A stretch of DNA of 64,000 nucleotides, taken from positions 62,352 to 126,351 of the forward strand of contig NZ_LMHW01000015.1 in the NCBI RefSeq assembly GCF_001428525.1, read 5' to 3'. A program made the position numbers and the translations under genes. Origin of the DNA: Flavobacterium sp. Root186. Its GTDB lineage: Bacteria; Bacteroidota; Bacteroidia; Flavobacteriales; Flavobacteriaceae. Positions within the stretch are counted from its first letter, which is position 1; every line of letters starts with the position of its first letter. Below are positions 44,323-52,910 of the stretch, piece by piece. The notes below the pieces were generated by a model. That model worked only from the letters and a program-made list of their open reading frames with translations. It made no database searches and was not told the origin of the DNA.

Positions 44323-45069
44323 CTAAGATAAAATATTCATCTTTTTTATAAAATCTTTGTAGGTGTCGCTTAAGTTTATTTTATGATTTCCTTTTAGGAT
44401 AATTAAGTTATCTGCCAAAATAATTTCTTCTATTTTATCAGTATTTACGATTGTATTGCGATGGGTTTTTATGAATTTATTTTTGTCTAATAAATCGCTG
44501 ATTTTTGTCAATGAGATTAGAATTACAAATTTTTCTTTCTCGGTTATAATATTACAGTAACGTTCTTCAACTTCAATATAAAGAATGTCTCCGAGCGATA
44601 CTTTTTTTAATGAATTTTTCTTTTTAATAAATAGAGAATCATTACTAATCACCGTATTTTGTTCTTCACTTAAAAAGACATTTGTTTGCTCATAAAATTT
44701 TTCTACAGCCATTTCAATGGCATACAAAATTTCAAGCTCATTAAATGGTTTCATTAAAAAGCTAAAAGGCCTTGTGAGTTTTGCCCTCTCAAAAATTTGA
44801 CGATCCTGAGAGCTTGTTAAAAACACAAATGGTTTAGACGCATGCGGAATTATATTGATAGATTCTGCAAAAGTTATTCCGTCTGGTTTTCCATCCAAAA
44901 AAACATCAATTATAATTATATCAACAGGCTTTTCATAAAAAAGTTTTAGTGCATCTGTATAATTTGCGGCAACTCCGGCAACATTGTAGTTGTTGTTCAG
45001 TAATACTTTTACAAGTTCATCACTCTGCTCTAAAGTATCTTCTATAATTAAAACATTAATATTGTCCAT
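44323..45069 (-). CDS. LytTR-type response regulator
   Basis: 248 aa. Receiver domain about 3-125 with acidic pocket IIED, phosphoacceptor Asp55 (IIIIDVFLDG) and Lys107 (FLMKPF). The LytTR DNA-binding domain about 150-247 has the family landmarks ILYIEVEERYCNI, FIKTHRNTIVNTDKIEEI and the terminal KINLSDTYKDF. Paired with the histidine kinase immediately upstream (1-base gap). It probably binds promoters close by; the TonB/DUF4249 operon is the nearest unexplained accessory target, but this is not shown. Confidence 0.93.
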   Translation of the reverse strand: MDNINVLIIEDTLEQSDELVKVLLNNNYNVAGVAANYTDALKLFYEKPVDIIIIDVFLDGKPDGITFAESINIIPHASKPFVFLTSSQDRQIFERAKLTRPFSFLMKPFNELEILYAIEMAVEKFYEQTNVFLSEEQNTVISNDSLFIKKKNSLKKVSLGDILYIEVEERYCNIITEKEKFVILISLTKISDLLDKNKFIKTHRNTIVNTDKIEEIILADNLIILKGNHKINLSDTYKDFIKKMNILS

Positions 45070-45070
45070 T

Positions 45071-46801
45071 TTATTTAGTTTTTGGGAATGTTAATATCAT
45101 TTTAGTCCCTTTATTGAGTTCGCTTTCTATCTCAAACGTTCCCGAGTTTTTCTTGATCATTTGCTTACATAATTGTAAACCCAAACCAGTTCCTATAATT
45201 TCTGAATTGCCTTTTTTAGCTAATAATTCTCCTTCATAAAGCAATTCTTTAATAGTGTTTTCATTCATTCCAATTCCGGTATCCTGAATTATGACCTGAC
45301 AAAAATCAGAATCTATTTCATTTGCAGAAAATGTAATTTGTCCGTTTTCATTAGAAAATTTAATAGCATTGTCCAGTAAATTTCTAAATACAATTTTCAG
45401 AGAATCAAGATCAACAAACAGAAATATATTTTTTGAAACCGAATTTTCAAACGTAATTGATTTCTCTAATAATAAGGGCTTATAATTATATTCGATTTGC
45501 TGTATTACGGAGTGTAAATGAATTGATTCTTTATGAAAATACAATTGTTTTGTCTGCAGTAATGCCCAGTGTAATAAATTATCTAATAAGCTGTAGGTAC
45601 CGTTTGCAATACTGCTATTCTGAATTATTAAATGATTTAATTCATCGTAATTTTTAGTTTCCAGTGTGGCAGATAACTTAGAATTGCTGGTTTTTAACGC
45701 ATTTACAGACGAGCGTAAATCATGGCTGACAATTGAAAATAATTGATCTTTTGTGGCATTAAGTTCGTCCAGTTTGTTTTTCTGACGTAATATGATTTTG
45801 CCATTTTTTACTTTTTGTGCATATAAATAAACTCCGCCTGTTAAAATTAATAAAAGACCAATAGCAGAGAAAAATAATGTATTACGTTGTGCGTTTTTTA
45901 GCTCATTTTCTATTTCGAGTACTTTAATTTGTTTTTGTTTTTGCGCTACAGCGAATTTTTTTTCGTAATCTGCTAATGCCCAGACTTTATTTTGATTGTT
46001 AAGAGAATCTTTCCATTGAGCTGATTCCTTTCTATATGCCAGTGCTTTTTTGAATTCACTTTTATTTTCTTCAACAACAGACATATTTAAAGATGCTTTT
46101 CTTTTCACATCAAAATCTGTTGTTTTTTTTGATAAATCATAGGCTTTTTCGAAATAAATAATGGCTTGTTTATCTTTATATTGAGTGTAATATAAGTTAG
46201 CAATATCATTATATATTCCAATTAAATGTATAATATCTCCATCAGTTTCTTGAATTTTCAGGCTTTTAAAAAGATATTCTTCTGCTTCTATAAATTGATT
46301 TAAGTGCAAATAACAGATACCTAGGTTCTGATAGATAATGCTAATTTTATAATCAATTATATTTTTTCTCGGAATCTTTTCAATTTCTTTGAAATGATAT
46401 ATTGCTTTTTCAAATTCTCTTAGTTCTAGTAAAGTCTCACCAAGATGTTTATTTACTAATGGATAAAATGCAAAACTTTTGGAAACCAGATTAAGTTCTT
46501 TTTTTGCTTCTTGAAAGAGTTTTAATTGTCTAAAAGAATTTCCTCTTAAGTAATGACAATAGTTTACTAATTCTTTATTGTTACTTGAACTTAATTGTTT
46601 CATTGAATAAACTAAAGTCGAGTCCCATTTTTTATTGATAAAAAAAAATTGAGCTTTATTAAAGTTGGTTTCTTCTTTAAACTCAATAGCCTTTTTATTT
46701 AATACTTCATTAAAAGAATATTTTGTTGATGGTGTTTGTGAATAAAGAAATATTGAAAATAAATATATAAGAATATTGAAATTTACTTTTAATTTAGACA
46801 T
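45071..46801 (-). CDS. TPR-containing sensor histidine kinase
   Basis: 576 aa. Signal peptide (about 1-21), periplasmic TPR repeats (about 60-275: AIYHFKEIEKI, YQNLGICYLHLNQFIEAEEYLFKSLKI, YYTQYKDKQAIIYFEKAYDLS), one helix (about 308-328), then a cytoplasmic coiled coil and kinase core. HisKA phosphoacceptor is His360 in IVSHDLRSSVN. ATP-binding motifs: NLLDNAIKFSN (N box), DTGIGM (G1), GTGLGLQLCKQMI (G2). The signal is unknown; TPR sensors often read protein partners. Operonic with the LytTR regulator. Confidence 0.93.
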   Translation of the reverse strand: MSKLKVNFNILIYLFSIFLYSQTPSTKYSFNEVLNKKAIEFKEETNFNKAQFFFINKKWDSTLVYSMKQLSSSNNKELVNYCHYLRGNSFRQLKLFQEAKKELNLVSKSFAFYPLVNKHLGETLLELREFEKAIYHFKEIEKIPRKNIIDYKISIIYQNLGICYLHLNQFIEAEEYLFKSLKIQETDGDIIHLIGIYNDIANLYYTQYKDKQAIIYFEKAYDLSKKTTDFDVKRKASLNMSVVEENKSEFKKALAYRKESAQWKDSLNNQNKVWALADYEKKFAVAQKQKQIKVLEIENELKNAQRNTLFFSAIGLLLILTGGVYLYAQKVKNGKIILRQKNKLDELNATKDQLFSIVSHDLRSSVNALKTSNSKLSATLETKNYDELNHLIIQNSSIANGTYSLLDNLLHWALLQTKQLYFHKESIHLHSVIQQIEYNYKPLLLEKSITFENSVSKNIFLFVDLDSLKIVFRNLLDNAIKFSNENGQITFSANEIDSDFCQVIIQDTGIGMNENTIKELLYEGELLAKKGNSEIIGTGLGLQLCKQMIKKNSGTFEIESELNKGTKMILTFPKTK

Positions 46802-46830
46802 TTTATCTTTTAATTATTTCTTTGTTAATT

Positions 46831-46876
46831 AAAAAAGCATACAGTTTAATAAATATAAGTTTATTAAACTGTATGC
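46831..46876 (-). terminator. Terminator with a perfect 17-bp stem
   Basis: Stem GCATACAGTTTAATAAA / TTTATTAAACTGTATGC (46837-46853, 46860-46876), 6-base loop, T6 on the reverse strand. It follows the 130-aa orphan. Confidence 0.88.
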
Positions 46877-46890
46877 CGGAATATGTATAA

Positions 46891-47283
46891 TTAGGTGCCT
46901 ACAGTGGTTTCTGTACCTCTAGAAGTCTCAGGATCAATATTTCTTAAATAAGATTTTACAGTAGTAATGTTTTCAACACTTTCAGAAGTATAATCTATTT
47001 CAACATACCATACATCATAAGTATCCGGTGTTTCTTCATCCCAGTCATAGTCAAAATAAATTTCTACAGTATTAACATGTTCTGTTAATGTTCCAACTAC
47101 AGGGTTTTGAGAATCTTTAGAGTTAATGTATACAGTTGCACAGATTTTTAATGTTTTTACGCCATTATTGTCGTAAATTTTTGCCGAAGCTAAAGGAGGA
47201 ACAGGAAAGGTAATGTTCACTTTATCCGTAAAAGCAAAATCGTCTGTATTAATTCTTGTGATTTGAATGACATTAAAGTCCAT
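46891..47283 (-). CDS. Orphan 130-aa protein of unknown function
   Basis: No signal peptide or membrane helix; acidic and predicted mainly beta (ICATVYINSKD, TVEIYFDYDWDEE, YDVWYVEIDYTSESVENITT). I do not recognise it. It has its own terminator and a 204-base AT-rich upstream region, and stands upstream of the kinase/regulator operon on the same strand. It ends in a Gly/Thr-rich tail (SRGTETTVGT). Confidence 0.7.
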   Translation of the reverse strand: MDFNVIQITRINTDDFAFTDKVNITFPVPPLASAKIYDNNGVKTLKICATVYINSKDSQNPVVGTLTEHVNTVEIYFDYDWDEETPDTYDVWYVEIDYTSESVENITTVKSYLRNIDPETSRGTETTVGT

Positions 47284-47487
47284 AATAAGGTTTTTAGGGT
47301 TAATAATTTTATTTTTGGTGGGTTAAAGATATTTTATTTCTTTAAGAAAATATAGGCATTGTCGTGTTTTTTTTGTTAAATTATTCATTTATTGCCATTC
47401 ATCTATATAAATATTATAATTTGCTTACAAAATAAAAAAACTAGCTGAAAGAAATGAATTGATTTGTTGTAGAAATGGCATATTATT

Positions 47488-48450
47488 TTAAAAAAATAAA
47501 TCAACCTGTGAATTAATTTTTTCGAGATAATAATCTATTTTTCTAATAGCGCGATTAAAAAAAAGGTTTTGCTCTTTAATTCCAGATTGTCCTAAAGCTA
47601 TTGAATTACTAATTTGCTGTTTAAAAAACTGATGCACATTTTTGCAGCTGTCTTCATTATCTGTAATAAAATAGCCTAAGAGTGTGTAAGGAACAAACAT
47701 AGTTAGTTTTTCTTCCGTTTCTATGAGCATGTTATTGTTTAATAATATCAGTTCATTATAATAAAGAGCAAAGTTGTTACTAGAATCATTGCATTTTGCT
47801 TGTATTAAATTTATAATTCTCTTTAAGTCTTTACAAAGTGCATTAGCATTTTTTAAGTTTAACAAACCGGCTTCATAAAAATAGAGAATCTGCTGTAAGC
47901 TGCTGTTTATAGTTGTATCGTTCCAAATTTCATTTACAGTGGTATTTTCATATGCTTTTTTTAAGGTCTGCATATATTCGGTAAAAGATTCTTCAATCAC
48001 AAAATTTTCAAAAGACACTTTTTTTTGGTTTGTATTTAAAAGATTCAGCCACACAAAAGCCTTGAATTTTGACAAAATAGTTCCGTCCATAAAATAGAAC
48101 AACGGGATATCTTTGGCCGAATAATAAAGTTTTGTTTTGGGATTCTTTGTGAGTATTTCAACCTGTTGTGCTGATGCTTTAAAATATTGAAGCATATCTT
48201 TTAAGGATTCAATCTCAATTGTTTTTTCTACAATGACTTTTTCTTTTTGCGAAAATAAATTATCCAATGAAATATTAAAATGATTGGCAAGTTTGATGGT
48301 TTCGTCAATAGAAAATTTGCTCTTTTGAGAGATCCTTCTATGCGATGCATCATAACTGATTTCCAGAATAGAAGCGATTTCATCTATCAGAGAATTTGAT
48401 TTAGAAATTTTATTTCTAATAGCTTTTAAAAACGATTCCTGATGTTTCAT
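47488..48450 (-). CDS. Helix-turn-helix transcriptional regulator
   Basis: 320 aa. N-terminal XRE/BetR-like helix-turn-helix (about 10-65: IDEIASILEISYDASHRRISQKSKFSIDETIKLANHFNISLDNLF). The rest (about 70-320) is a long helical region typical of a family of Bacteroidota regulators with no named ligand domain. A 19-bp perfect palindrome sits between its start codon and predicted -7 box, so it probably represses itself and perhaps the divergent gene at 48555. Confidence 0.8.
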   Translation of the reverse strand: MKHQESFLKAIRNKISKSNSLIDEIASILEISYDASHRRISQKSKFSIDETIKLANHFNISLDNLFSQKEKVIVEKTIEIESLKDMLQYFKASAQQVEILTKNPKTKLYYSAKDIPLFYFMDGTILSKFKAFVWLNLLNTNQKKVSFENFVIEESFTEYMQTLKKAYENTTVNEIWNDTTINSSLQQILYFYEAGLLNLKNANALCKDLKRIINLIQAKCNDSSNNFALYYNELILLNNNMLIETEEKLTMFVPYTLLGYFITDNEDSCKNVHQFFKQQISNSIALGQSGIKEQNLFFNRAIRKIDYYLEKINSQVDLFF

Positions 48451-48451
48451 A

Positions 48452-48470
48452 ATTTGTGATAATCACAAAT
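48452..48470. promoter_or_regulatory. Perfect palindromic operator at the regulator's own promoter
   Basis: ATTTGTGAT-A-ATCACAAAT. It overlaps a reverse-strand TATATTTG box (48466-48473) and ends one base before the regulator's start codon. A related half site ATATGTGAT is at 48504-48512. Confidence 0.7.
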
Positions 48471-48554
48471 ATAGTAAAATGTTTTATTGTTTTACGCAAA
48501 TAGATATGTGATAAATGCAATAGGTTTGTCCTGTAATTTTAAAAAAGAAACAGT

Positions 48555-49388
48555 ATGAAAATGATAAATCAATTTAAGGGTGCCAATTCTTTTGGCCGTT
48601 TTCACAGAGCACAATTTATAGGGCTTCTTTTATTTACCGGCTTTTGTTTTGGACAAGATGGTTCATCAAAAGCGATAGATACCTTAGACAGTAATATTTC
48701 GGCAGTTCCTTCTGTAGAATTTGACGGAAAGGATATTGACCTGCATTATTTCAGATGGAAATCTAATAATAATTTAAGGAATGACAGCATAAAGATTTTT
48801 AGCCTGTCACCAATATCCAGAAGAGTCAACAGAGTAAATGGTTTTGCTCTGGGCGTAGGTCATTATGAAAATAAAAATATCAAACTTCAAACAATTAATG
48901 GATTAAATGTTGAAGCCAGCCCTTTGTCGGCGGCATTATTTACAATTTCAATTAATGTACCGTTTGAGTCTTTTTTGGTTGGAATTAATGACAATGTTAT
49001 TAGTAACGTGGCTTTTTTTGATGATCGAACCAGTACTTATATTAGGATGAATGGTTTAAACATTAGTTCAGGAGGATTTATGGGCGGTGCTGAACTAAGA
49101 GGAATAAATATTTCGATAATTTCAGGAATGAATAAAATGAATGGATTTTCTGTTGGAGGGATATTGAATACAAAGAGTTTTTCTGGCGTGAGTATTTCGG
49201 GTTTAGCTAATATATCTGATTTTGGAAATGGAGTTCAAATTGGGTCATCAAATGTTTCCAGACGTCATAACGGAGTTCAGATTGGATTGTTTAATAATTC
49301 TAAAGAATTGAGGGGAATGCAATTTGGTCTTTGGAATACAAACGGAAAACGTAAGCTTCCTTTTTTTAACTGGCAGTTTAAGAAATAA
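48555..49388 (+). CDS. Surface-repeat protein (LA_2272-like)
   Basis: 277 aa with a signal peptide (about 15-34, FIGLLLFTGFCFGQ). From about residue 90 it is built of degenerate ~20-residue repeats of the NGVQIGLFN / NGFSVGGILN / NGLNISSGG type, which I recognise as similar to LA_2272-type surface repeats. Likely a beta-structured envelope protein; no enzyme motif. It starts 104 bases from the divergent regulator and is 12 bases before the next gene, so the two forward genes form an operon. Confidence 0.72.
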   Translation: MKMINQFKGANSFGRFHRAQFIGLLLFTGFCFGQDGSSKAIDTLDSNISAVPSVEFDGKDIDLHYFRWKSNNNLRNDSIKIFSLSPISRRVNRVNGFALGVGHYENKNIKLQTINGLNVEASPLSAALFTISINVPFESFLVGINDNVISNVAFFDDRTSTYIRMNGLNISSGGFMGGAELRGINISIISGMNKMNGFSVGGILNTKSFSGVSISGLANISDFGNGVQIGSSNVSRRHNGVQIGLFNNSKELRGMQFGLWNTNGKRKLPFFNWQFKK

Positions 49389-49400
49389 AAAATAAAACAA

Positions 49401-50000
49401 ATGAAAAATATACCAATTATGCTTATTGTTTTCAGGCTTTTATTAGGGCCAATTTTAATAATGCTTACTTATAATTTTGGAACCGAAATTAGAAAAGAAC
49501 TTGTTGTTTTAATCTTTTTGGGATTATTATCTGATATTTTTGACGGCATTATTGCCCGTCGACTAGGGACCTCTTCAGAAAAACTTCGAAGAATGGACAG
49601 TCAGACAGATTTAGTTTTTTGGTTATGTGTTGCTTGGTGTTCGTGGATATTAAACCCCGAAATAGTAATAGAAAATGCATTGCCAATTGCTTTGATTTTT
49701 ATAATGGAGGCATTGACTTATGTTTTCAGCTTTATGAAATTTGGTAAAGAAACTTGTACACATGCGTTTCTTTCTAAATTATGGGGAATAACTTTATTGC
49801 TTGCTTTTGTTGGAATGATTGGTTTTGGATACTCTGGAATTACTTTTTCTTTGGCAGTTATTTTTGGAATTGTTGGTCATATAGATGTTTTGCTTATTAT
49901 TATAATTCTTCCAAAATGGACGTTTGATGTTCCCAGTTGTTGTCATGCCTATTTGATTCGCAATAAAATTCCTTTCAAGAAAAATAAGCTTTTTAATTAA
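49401..50000 (+). CDS. CDP-alcohol phosphatidyltransferase family protein
   Basis: 199-aa membrane protein with six hydrophobic segments. The family motif DxxDGxxARx8GxxxDxxxD reads D45-I-F-D48-G-I-I-A-R53 ... L62-RRM-D66-SQT-D70. All four Asp and the DG/AR are present, but the second Gly is replaced by Leu62. Members make phospholipids from CDP-diacylglycerol or other CDP-alcohols. Product is not assigned. The C-terminal Cys/His (SCCHAYLI) is unusual but unproven. Operonic with the surface-repeat gene. Confidence 0.85.
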   Translation: MKNIPIMLIVFRLLLGPILIMLTYNFGTEIRKELVVLIFLGLLSDIFDGIIARRLGTSSEKLRRMDSQTDLVFWLCVAWCSWILNPEIVIENALPIALIFIMEALTYVFSFMKFGKETCTHAFLSKLWGITLLLAFVGMIGFGYSGITFSLAVIFGIVGHIDVLLIIIILPKWTFDVPSCCHAYLIRNKIPFKKNKLFN

Positions 50001-50005
50001 ACTTA

Positions 50006-50039
50006 AAAACCCCAACTCAAATAAATGAATTGGGGTTTT
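50006..50039 (+). terminator. Intrinsic terminator between the phosphatidyltransferase and pnp genes
   Basis: Stem AAAACCCCAA / TTGGGGTTTT; usable for both converging transcripts. Confidence 0.85.
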
Positions 50040-50072
50040 CTATGAATAAACCTTTAGTAAACTAAGATCTGA

Positions 50073-52208
50073 TTACTCTTTTTTGTCCTCACGTGGAGGT
50101 CTTGGAACAAGTGCTTTTTTAGACACTTTTTCTTTTTTAGTTTTAGGGTCAACTCCTAAGTATTTCACTTCGAAAACATCTCCCATTTTAACTACATCGG
50201 CAACATTTTCAGTACGTTCCCAAGCAAGTTCAGATACGTGAAGCAATACTTCGTTTCCTGGCGCAGCAGTATATTCTACAACCGCTCCAAAATCAAGCAT
50301 TTTAATTACTTTTACTTCGTATGCTTCTCCTAATTGTGGTTTGAAAGTGATAGATGCAATTTTTGCTAATACCGCTTCAATTCCAGCAGGATCTGTACCT
50401 AAGATTTCGATAACACCTTGCTCGTCAACTTCGTTGATCACAATAGTTGTTCCTGTAGCTTTTTGTAATTCCTGAATTACTTTTCCACCAGGTCCGATTA
50501 ATGCTCCAATAAAGTTTCCAGGAATAGTTCTGGTAATGATTTTTGGTGCGTGTGCTTTTACATCAGCTCTTGGTGCAGCAATAGTCTCAGTTAATTTTCC
50601 TAAAATGTGTAAACGCCCTTCACGTGCTTGCCCTAAAGCCTGCTCCATAATGTCATAACGTAAACCATCAATTTTGATATCCATTTGACAAGCTGTAATA
50701 CCGTCAGCAGTTCCGGTTACTTTAAAGTCCATATCTCCTAAGTGATCTTCATCTCCTAAAATGTCAGACAATACAGCAAATTTCTCACCGTCAGTAATCA
50801 ATCCCATAGCAATTCCAGAAACTGGTTTTACCATTTGAACCCCAGCATCCATTAAAGCCATTGTTCCGGCACAAACTGTTGCCATAGAAGAAGAACCGTT
50901 AGATTCTAAAACTTCAGAAACAACACGAATTGTATAAGGACAATCAGCAGGAATCATATTTTTTAAAGCTCTTTGAGCTAAGTTACCGTGACCAACTTCT
51001 CTTCTTGAAGTTCCTCTTAAAGGTTTTGCTTCACCAGTTGAGAAAGGAGGGAAGTTATAGTGTAAATAGAATTTCTCTTCACCTTGTTCAGATGGAGAAT
51101 CGATTTGGTTAGCTTCTCTGGAAGTTCCTAAAGTTACTGTAGCCAAAGCCTGAGTTTCTCCACGAGTAAATAAAGATGAACCGTGAACTCTTGGTAAGTA
51201 ATCAACTTCACACCAGATTGGTCTGATGTCAGTTGTTTTTCTACCATCTAAACGAACACCTAATTCTAATACTACGTTACGAACAGCTTCTTTGTTTGTT
51301 TTGTAGAAATACTTAGAAACTAAATCTCCATCAACAGCCAATTCTTCTTCAGTAAATAAAGCTTTAACTTCTTCTTTTACTTCAGCAAATGCAGCACCTC
51401 TTTCGTGTTTAGCTGAACCAACTTTAGCGATATCATAAATTTTATCGTATGCAGCAGCTTTTACTTTTTTGTAGATTTCTTCGTTTTCTTTCTCACCTTC
51501 GTAAGTACGAATTTCTTTTTTACCAAAAGCAGCTTGCAAACGCAATTGTGCTTGAATTTGAACTTTAATAGCTTCGTGAGCAAATTTAATTGCTTCAACC
51601 ATTTCAGCTTCTGAAATTTCTTTCATCTCACCTTCAACCATTGCAACTGAGTCTAAAGAAGCTCCAATCATCATATCGATGTCAGATTTTTCTAAGTCTG
51701 CTCTGCTTGGGTTGATAACAAATTTCCCGTCGATACGTGCAACACGTACTTCAGAAATTAAGTTATAAAAAGGAATGTCTGAAACTGCTAATGCTGCAGA
51801 TGCAGCTAAACCAGCTAAAGCGTCTGGCATAACTTCTTCGTCATGAGACATTAACTGAATCATAACTTGTGTCTCAGCGTGGTAATCGTCTGGGAAAAGA
51901 GGACGTAAAACACGGTCAACTAATCTCATTGTTAATACTTCGCTGTCGCTTGGACGTGCTTCTCTTTTGAAGAAACCACCTGGAAAACGACCTGCTGCTG
52001 CAAATTTTTCGCGGTAATCTACCGTTAATGGTAAAAAATCAACCGCTGGGTTAGCGCTACGTGCAGATACTGCTGTTGCAAGTATCATCGTGTCGCCCAT
52101 TCTTACTACTACAGAACCGTCAGCTTGTTTTGCTAAACGACCCGTCTCGATTGTGATGCTTCTGCCATCACCTAAATCGATTTTTTCTACAAATAATTGT
52201 GGAATCAT
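50073..52208 (-). CDS. pnp: Polynucleotide phosphorylase
   Basis: 711-aa 3'-to-5' exoribonuclease that phosphorolytically degrades RNA. Two RNase PH domains (about 10-140 and 310-450, RDxPRVHGSSLFTRGETQ and DEDHLGDMDFKVTG with catalytic-type Asp), an all-alpha domain between them, then a KH domain (about 555-615, IIGPGGKVIQELQKATG-like GALIGPGGKVIQEL) and an S1 domain (about 620-690, VKVIKMLDFGAVVEY). Length is normal. It lies downstream of rpsO with a hairpin leader between, the same arrangement as E. coli rpsO-pnp. Confidence 0.98.
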   Translation of the reverse strand: MIPQLFVEKIDLGDGRSITIETGRLAKQADGSVVVRMGDTMILATAVSARSANPAVDFLPLTVDYREKFAAAGRFPGGFFKREARPSDSEVLTMRLVDRVLRPLFPDDYHAETQVMIQLMSHDEEVMPDALAGLAASAALAVSDIPFYNLISEVRVARIDGKFVINPSRADLEKSDIDMMIGASLDSVAMVEGEMKEISEAEMVEAIKFAHEAIKVQIQAQLRLQAAFGKKEIRTYEGEKENEEIYKKVKAAAYDKIYDIAKVGSAKHERGAAFAEVKEEVKALFTEEELAVDGDLVSKYFYKTNKEAVRNVVLELGVRLDGRKTTDIRPIWCEVDYLPRVHGSSLFTRGETQALATVTLGTSREANQIDSPSEQGEEKFYLHYNFPPFSTGEAKPLRGTSRREVGHGNLAQRALKNMIPADCPYTIRVVSEVLESNGSSSMATVCAGTMALMDAGVQMVKPVSGIAMGLITDGEKFAVLSDILGDEDHLGDMDFKVTGTADGITACQMDIKIDGLRYDIMEQALGQAREGRLHILGKLTETIAAPRADVKAHAPKIITRTIPGNFIGALIGPGGKVIQELQKATGTTIVINEVDEQGVIEILGTDPAGIEAVLAKIASITFKPQLGEAYEVKVIKMLDFGAVVEYTAAPGNEVLLHVSELAWERTENVADVVKMGDVFEVKYLGVDPKTKKEKVSKKALVPRPPREDKKE

Positions 52209-52232
52209 AATTTTTCCTTATTGGTTATACAA

Positions 52233-52287
52233 TGGGTTTTAGTTGTGTTGTAGTTGTTGTGTGTGTAGTTGTTGTTTCTAAAACCCA
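52233..52287 (-). promoter_or_regulatory. Hairpin in the pnp leader
   Basis: Perfect 10-bp stem TGGGTTTTAG / CTAAAACCCA enclosing a 35-base loop with no G on the mRNA strand (A/C/T only, rich in ACAACAACTACA repeats). It lies 25 bases before the pnp start. In E. coli pnp autoregulation works through a leader hairpin; here only the structure is seen. Confidence 0.6.
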
Positions 52288-52387
52288 ATGAAAAACCAAA
52301 CTTTTTTTAATGTCAATATCAATTTCAAAAATCAATATTTATGCGTTTGTAAAGTTAAAAATCTAAAAATCTGATTTTTAATTTAAA

Positions 52388-52419
52388 ATAAAAAAAGAGG
52401 CACTCTCGCACCTCTTTTC
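52388..52419 (-). terminator. Intrinsic terminator of rpsO
   Basis: Reverse-strand stem AAAAGAGG / CCTCTTTT with a GC-containing upper part and T7, 9 bases after the rpsO stop. Confidence 0.8.
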
Positions 52420-52427
52420 TATATTGA

Positions 52428-52694
52428 TTATTTTCTGATATTCAATACTTTGATAATCTCACGATATCTGTTGATCTCTTTCTTTTTCAAGTAATCCAAC
52501 AAAGCTCTTCTTTTACCTACTAATAGTACAAGAGAACGCTCAGTGTTGTAATCGTGACGATTTTTTTTCAAGTGTTCAGTTAAGTGTGAAATTCTGTAAG
52601 TGAACAATGCAATCTGACCTTCTGCGCTTCCAGTGTTTGTTGCAGCACCGTGTTGAGCGAAAATCTCTTCTTTCTTTTCCTTAGTTAAATACAT
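52428..52694 (-). CDS. rpsO: 30S ribosomal protein S15
   Basis: 88 aa, normal length. Landmarks GSAEGQIALFTYRISHLTEHLKKNRHDYNTERSLVLLVGKRRALLDYLKK are diagnostic. Binds 16S rRNA central domain. Upstream of pnp. Confidence 0.98.
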   Translation of the reverse strand: MYLTKEKKEEIFAQHGAATNTGSAEGQIALFTYRISHLTEHLKKNRHDYNTERSLVLLVGKRRALLDYLKKKEINRYREIIKVLNIRK

Positions 52695-52910
52695 TCCAAT
52701 ATTATTTAATGATTTTTATGTATGTCATACATCCTTTGTAAGACGGGTGCAAAATTACATCTTTTTTCCGAAAAAATAAATTTAAACTTTGAAAATTTTA
52801 ATAATTAATCAAATTCAGGTAAAAATAATCCTTTTTTGCTGATTTTAAGGTAGTTCTATTTTAGATAGAGCTATTTTTGATTAGTTTGGAGATTAATTTC
52901 AAACTAAAAC

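Noticed and set aside
52850..52905. Two short hairpins downstream of the YwqK-like gene
   Set aside because: Stems are weak and neither has a T tract in the direction of the upstream reverse gene, so no terminator is called.
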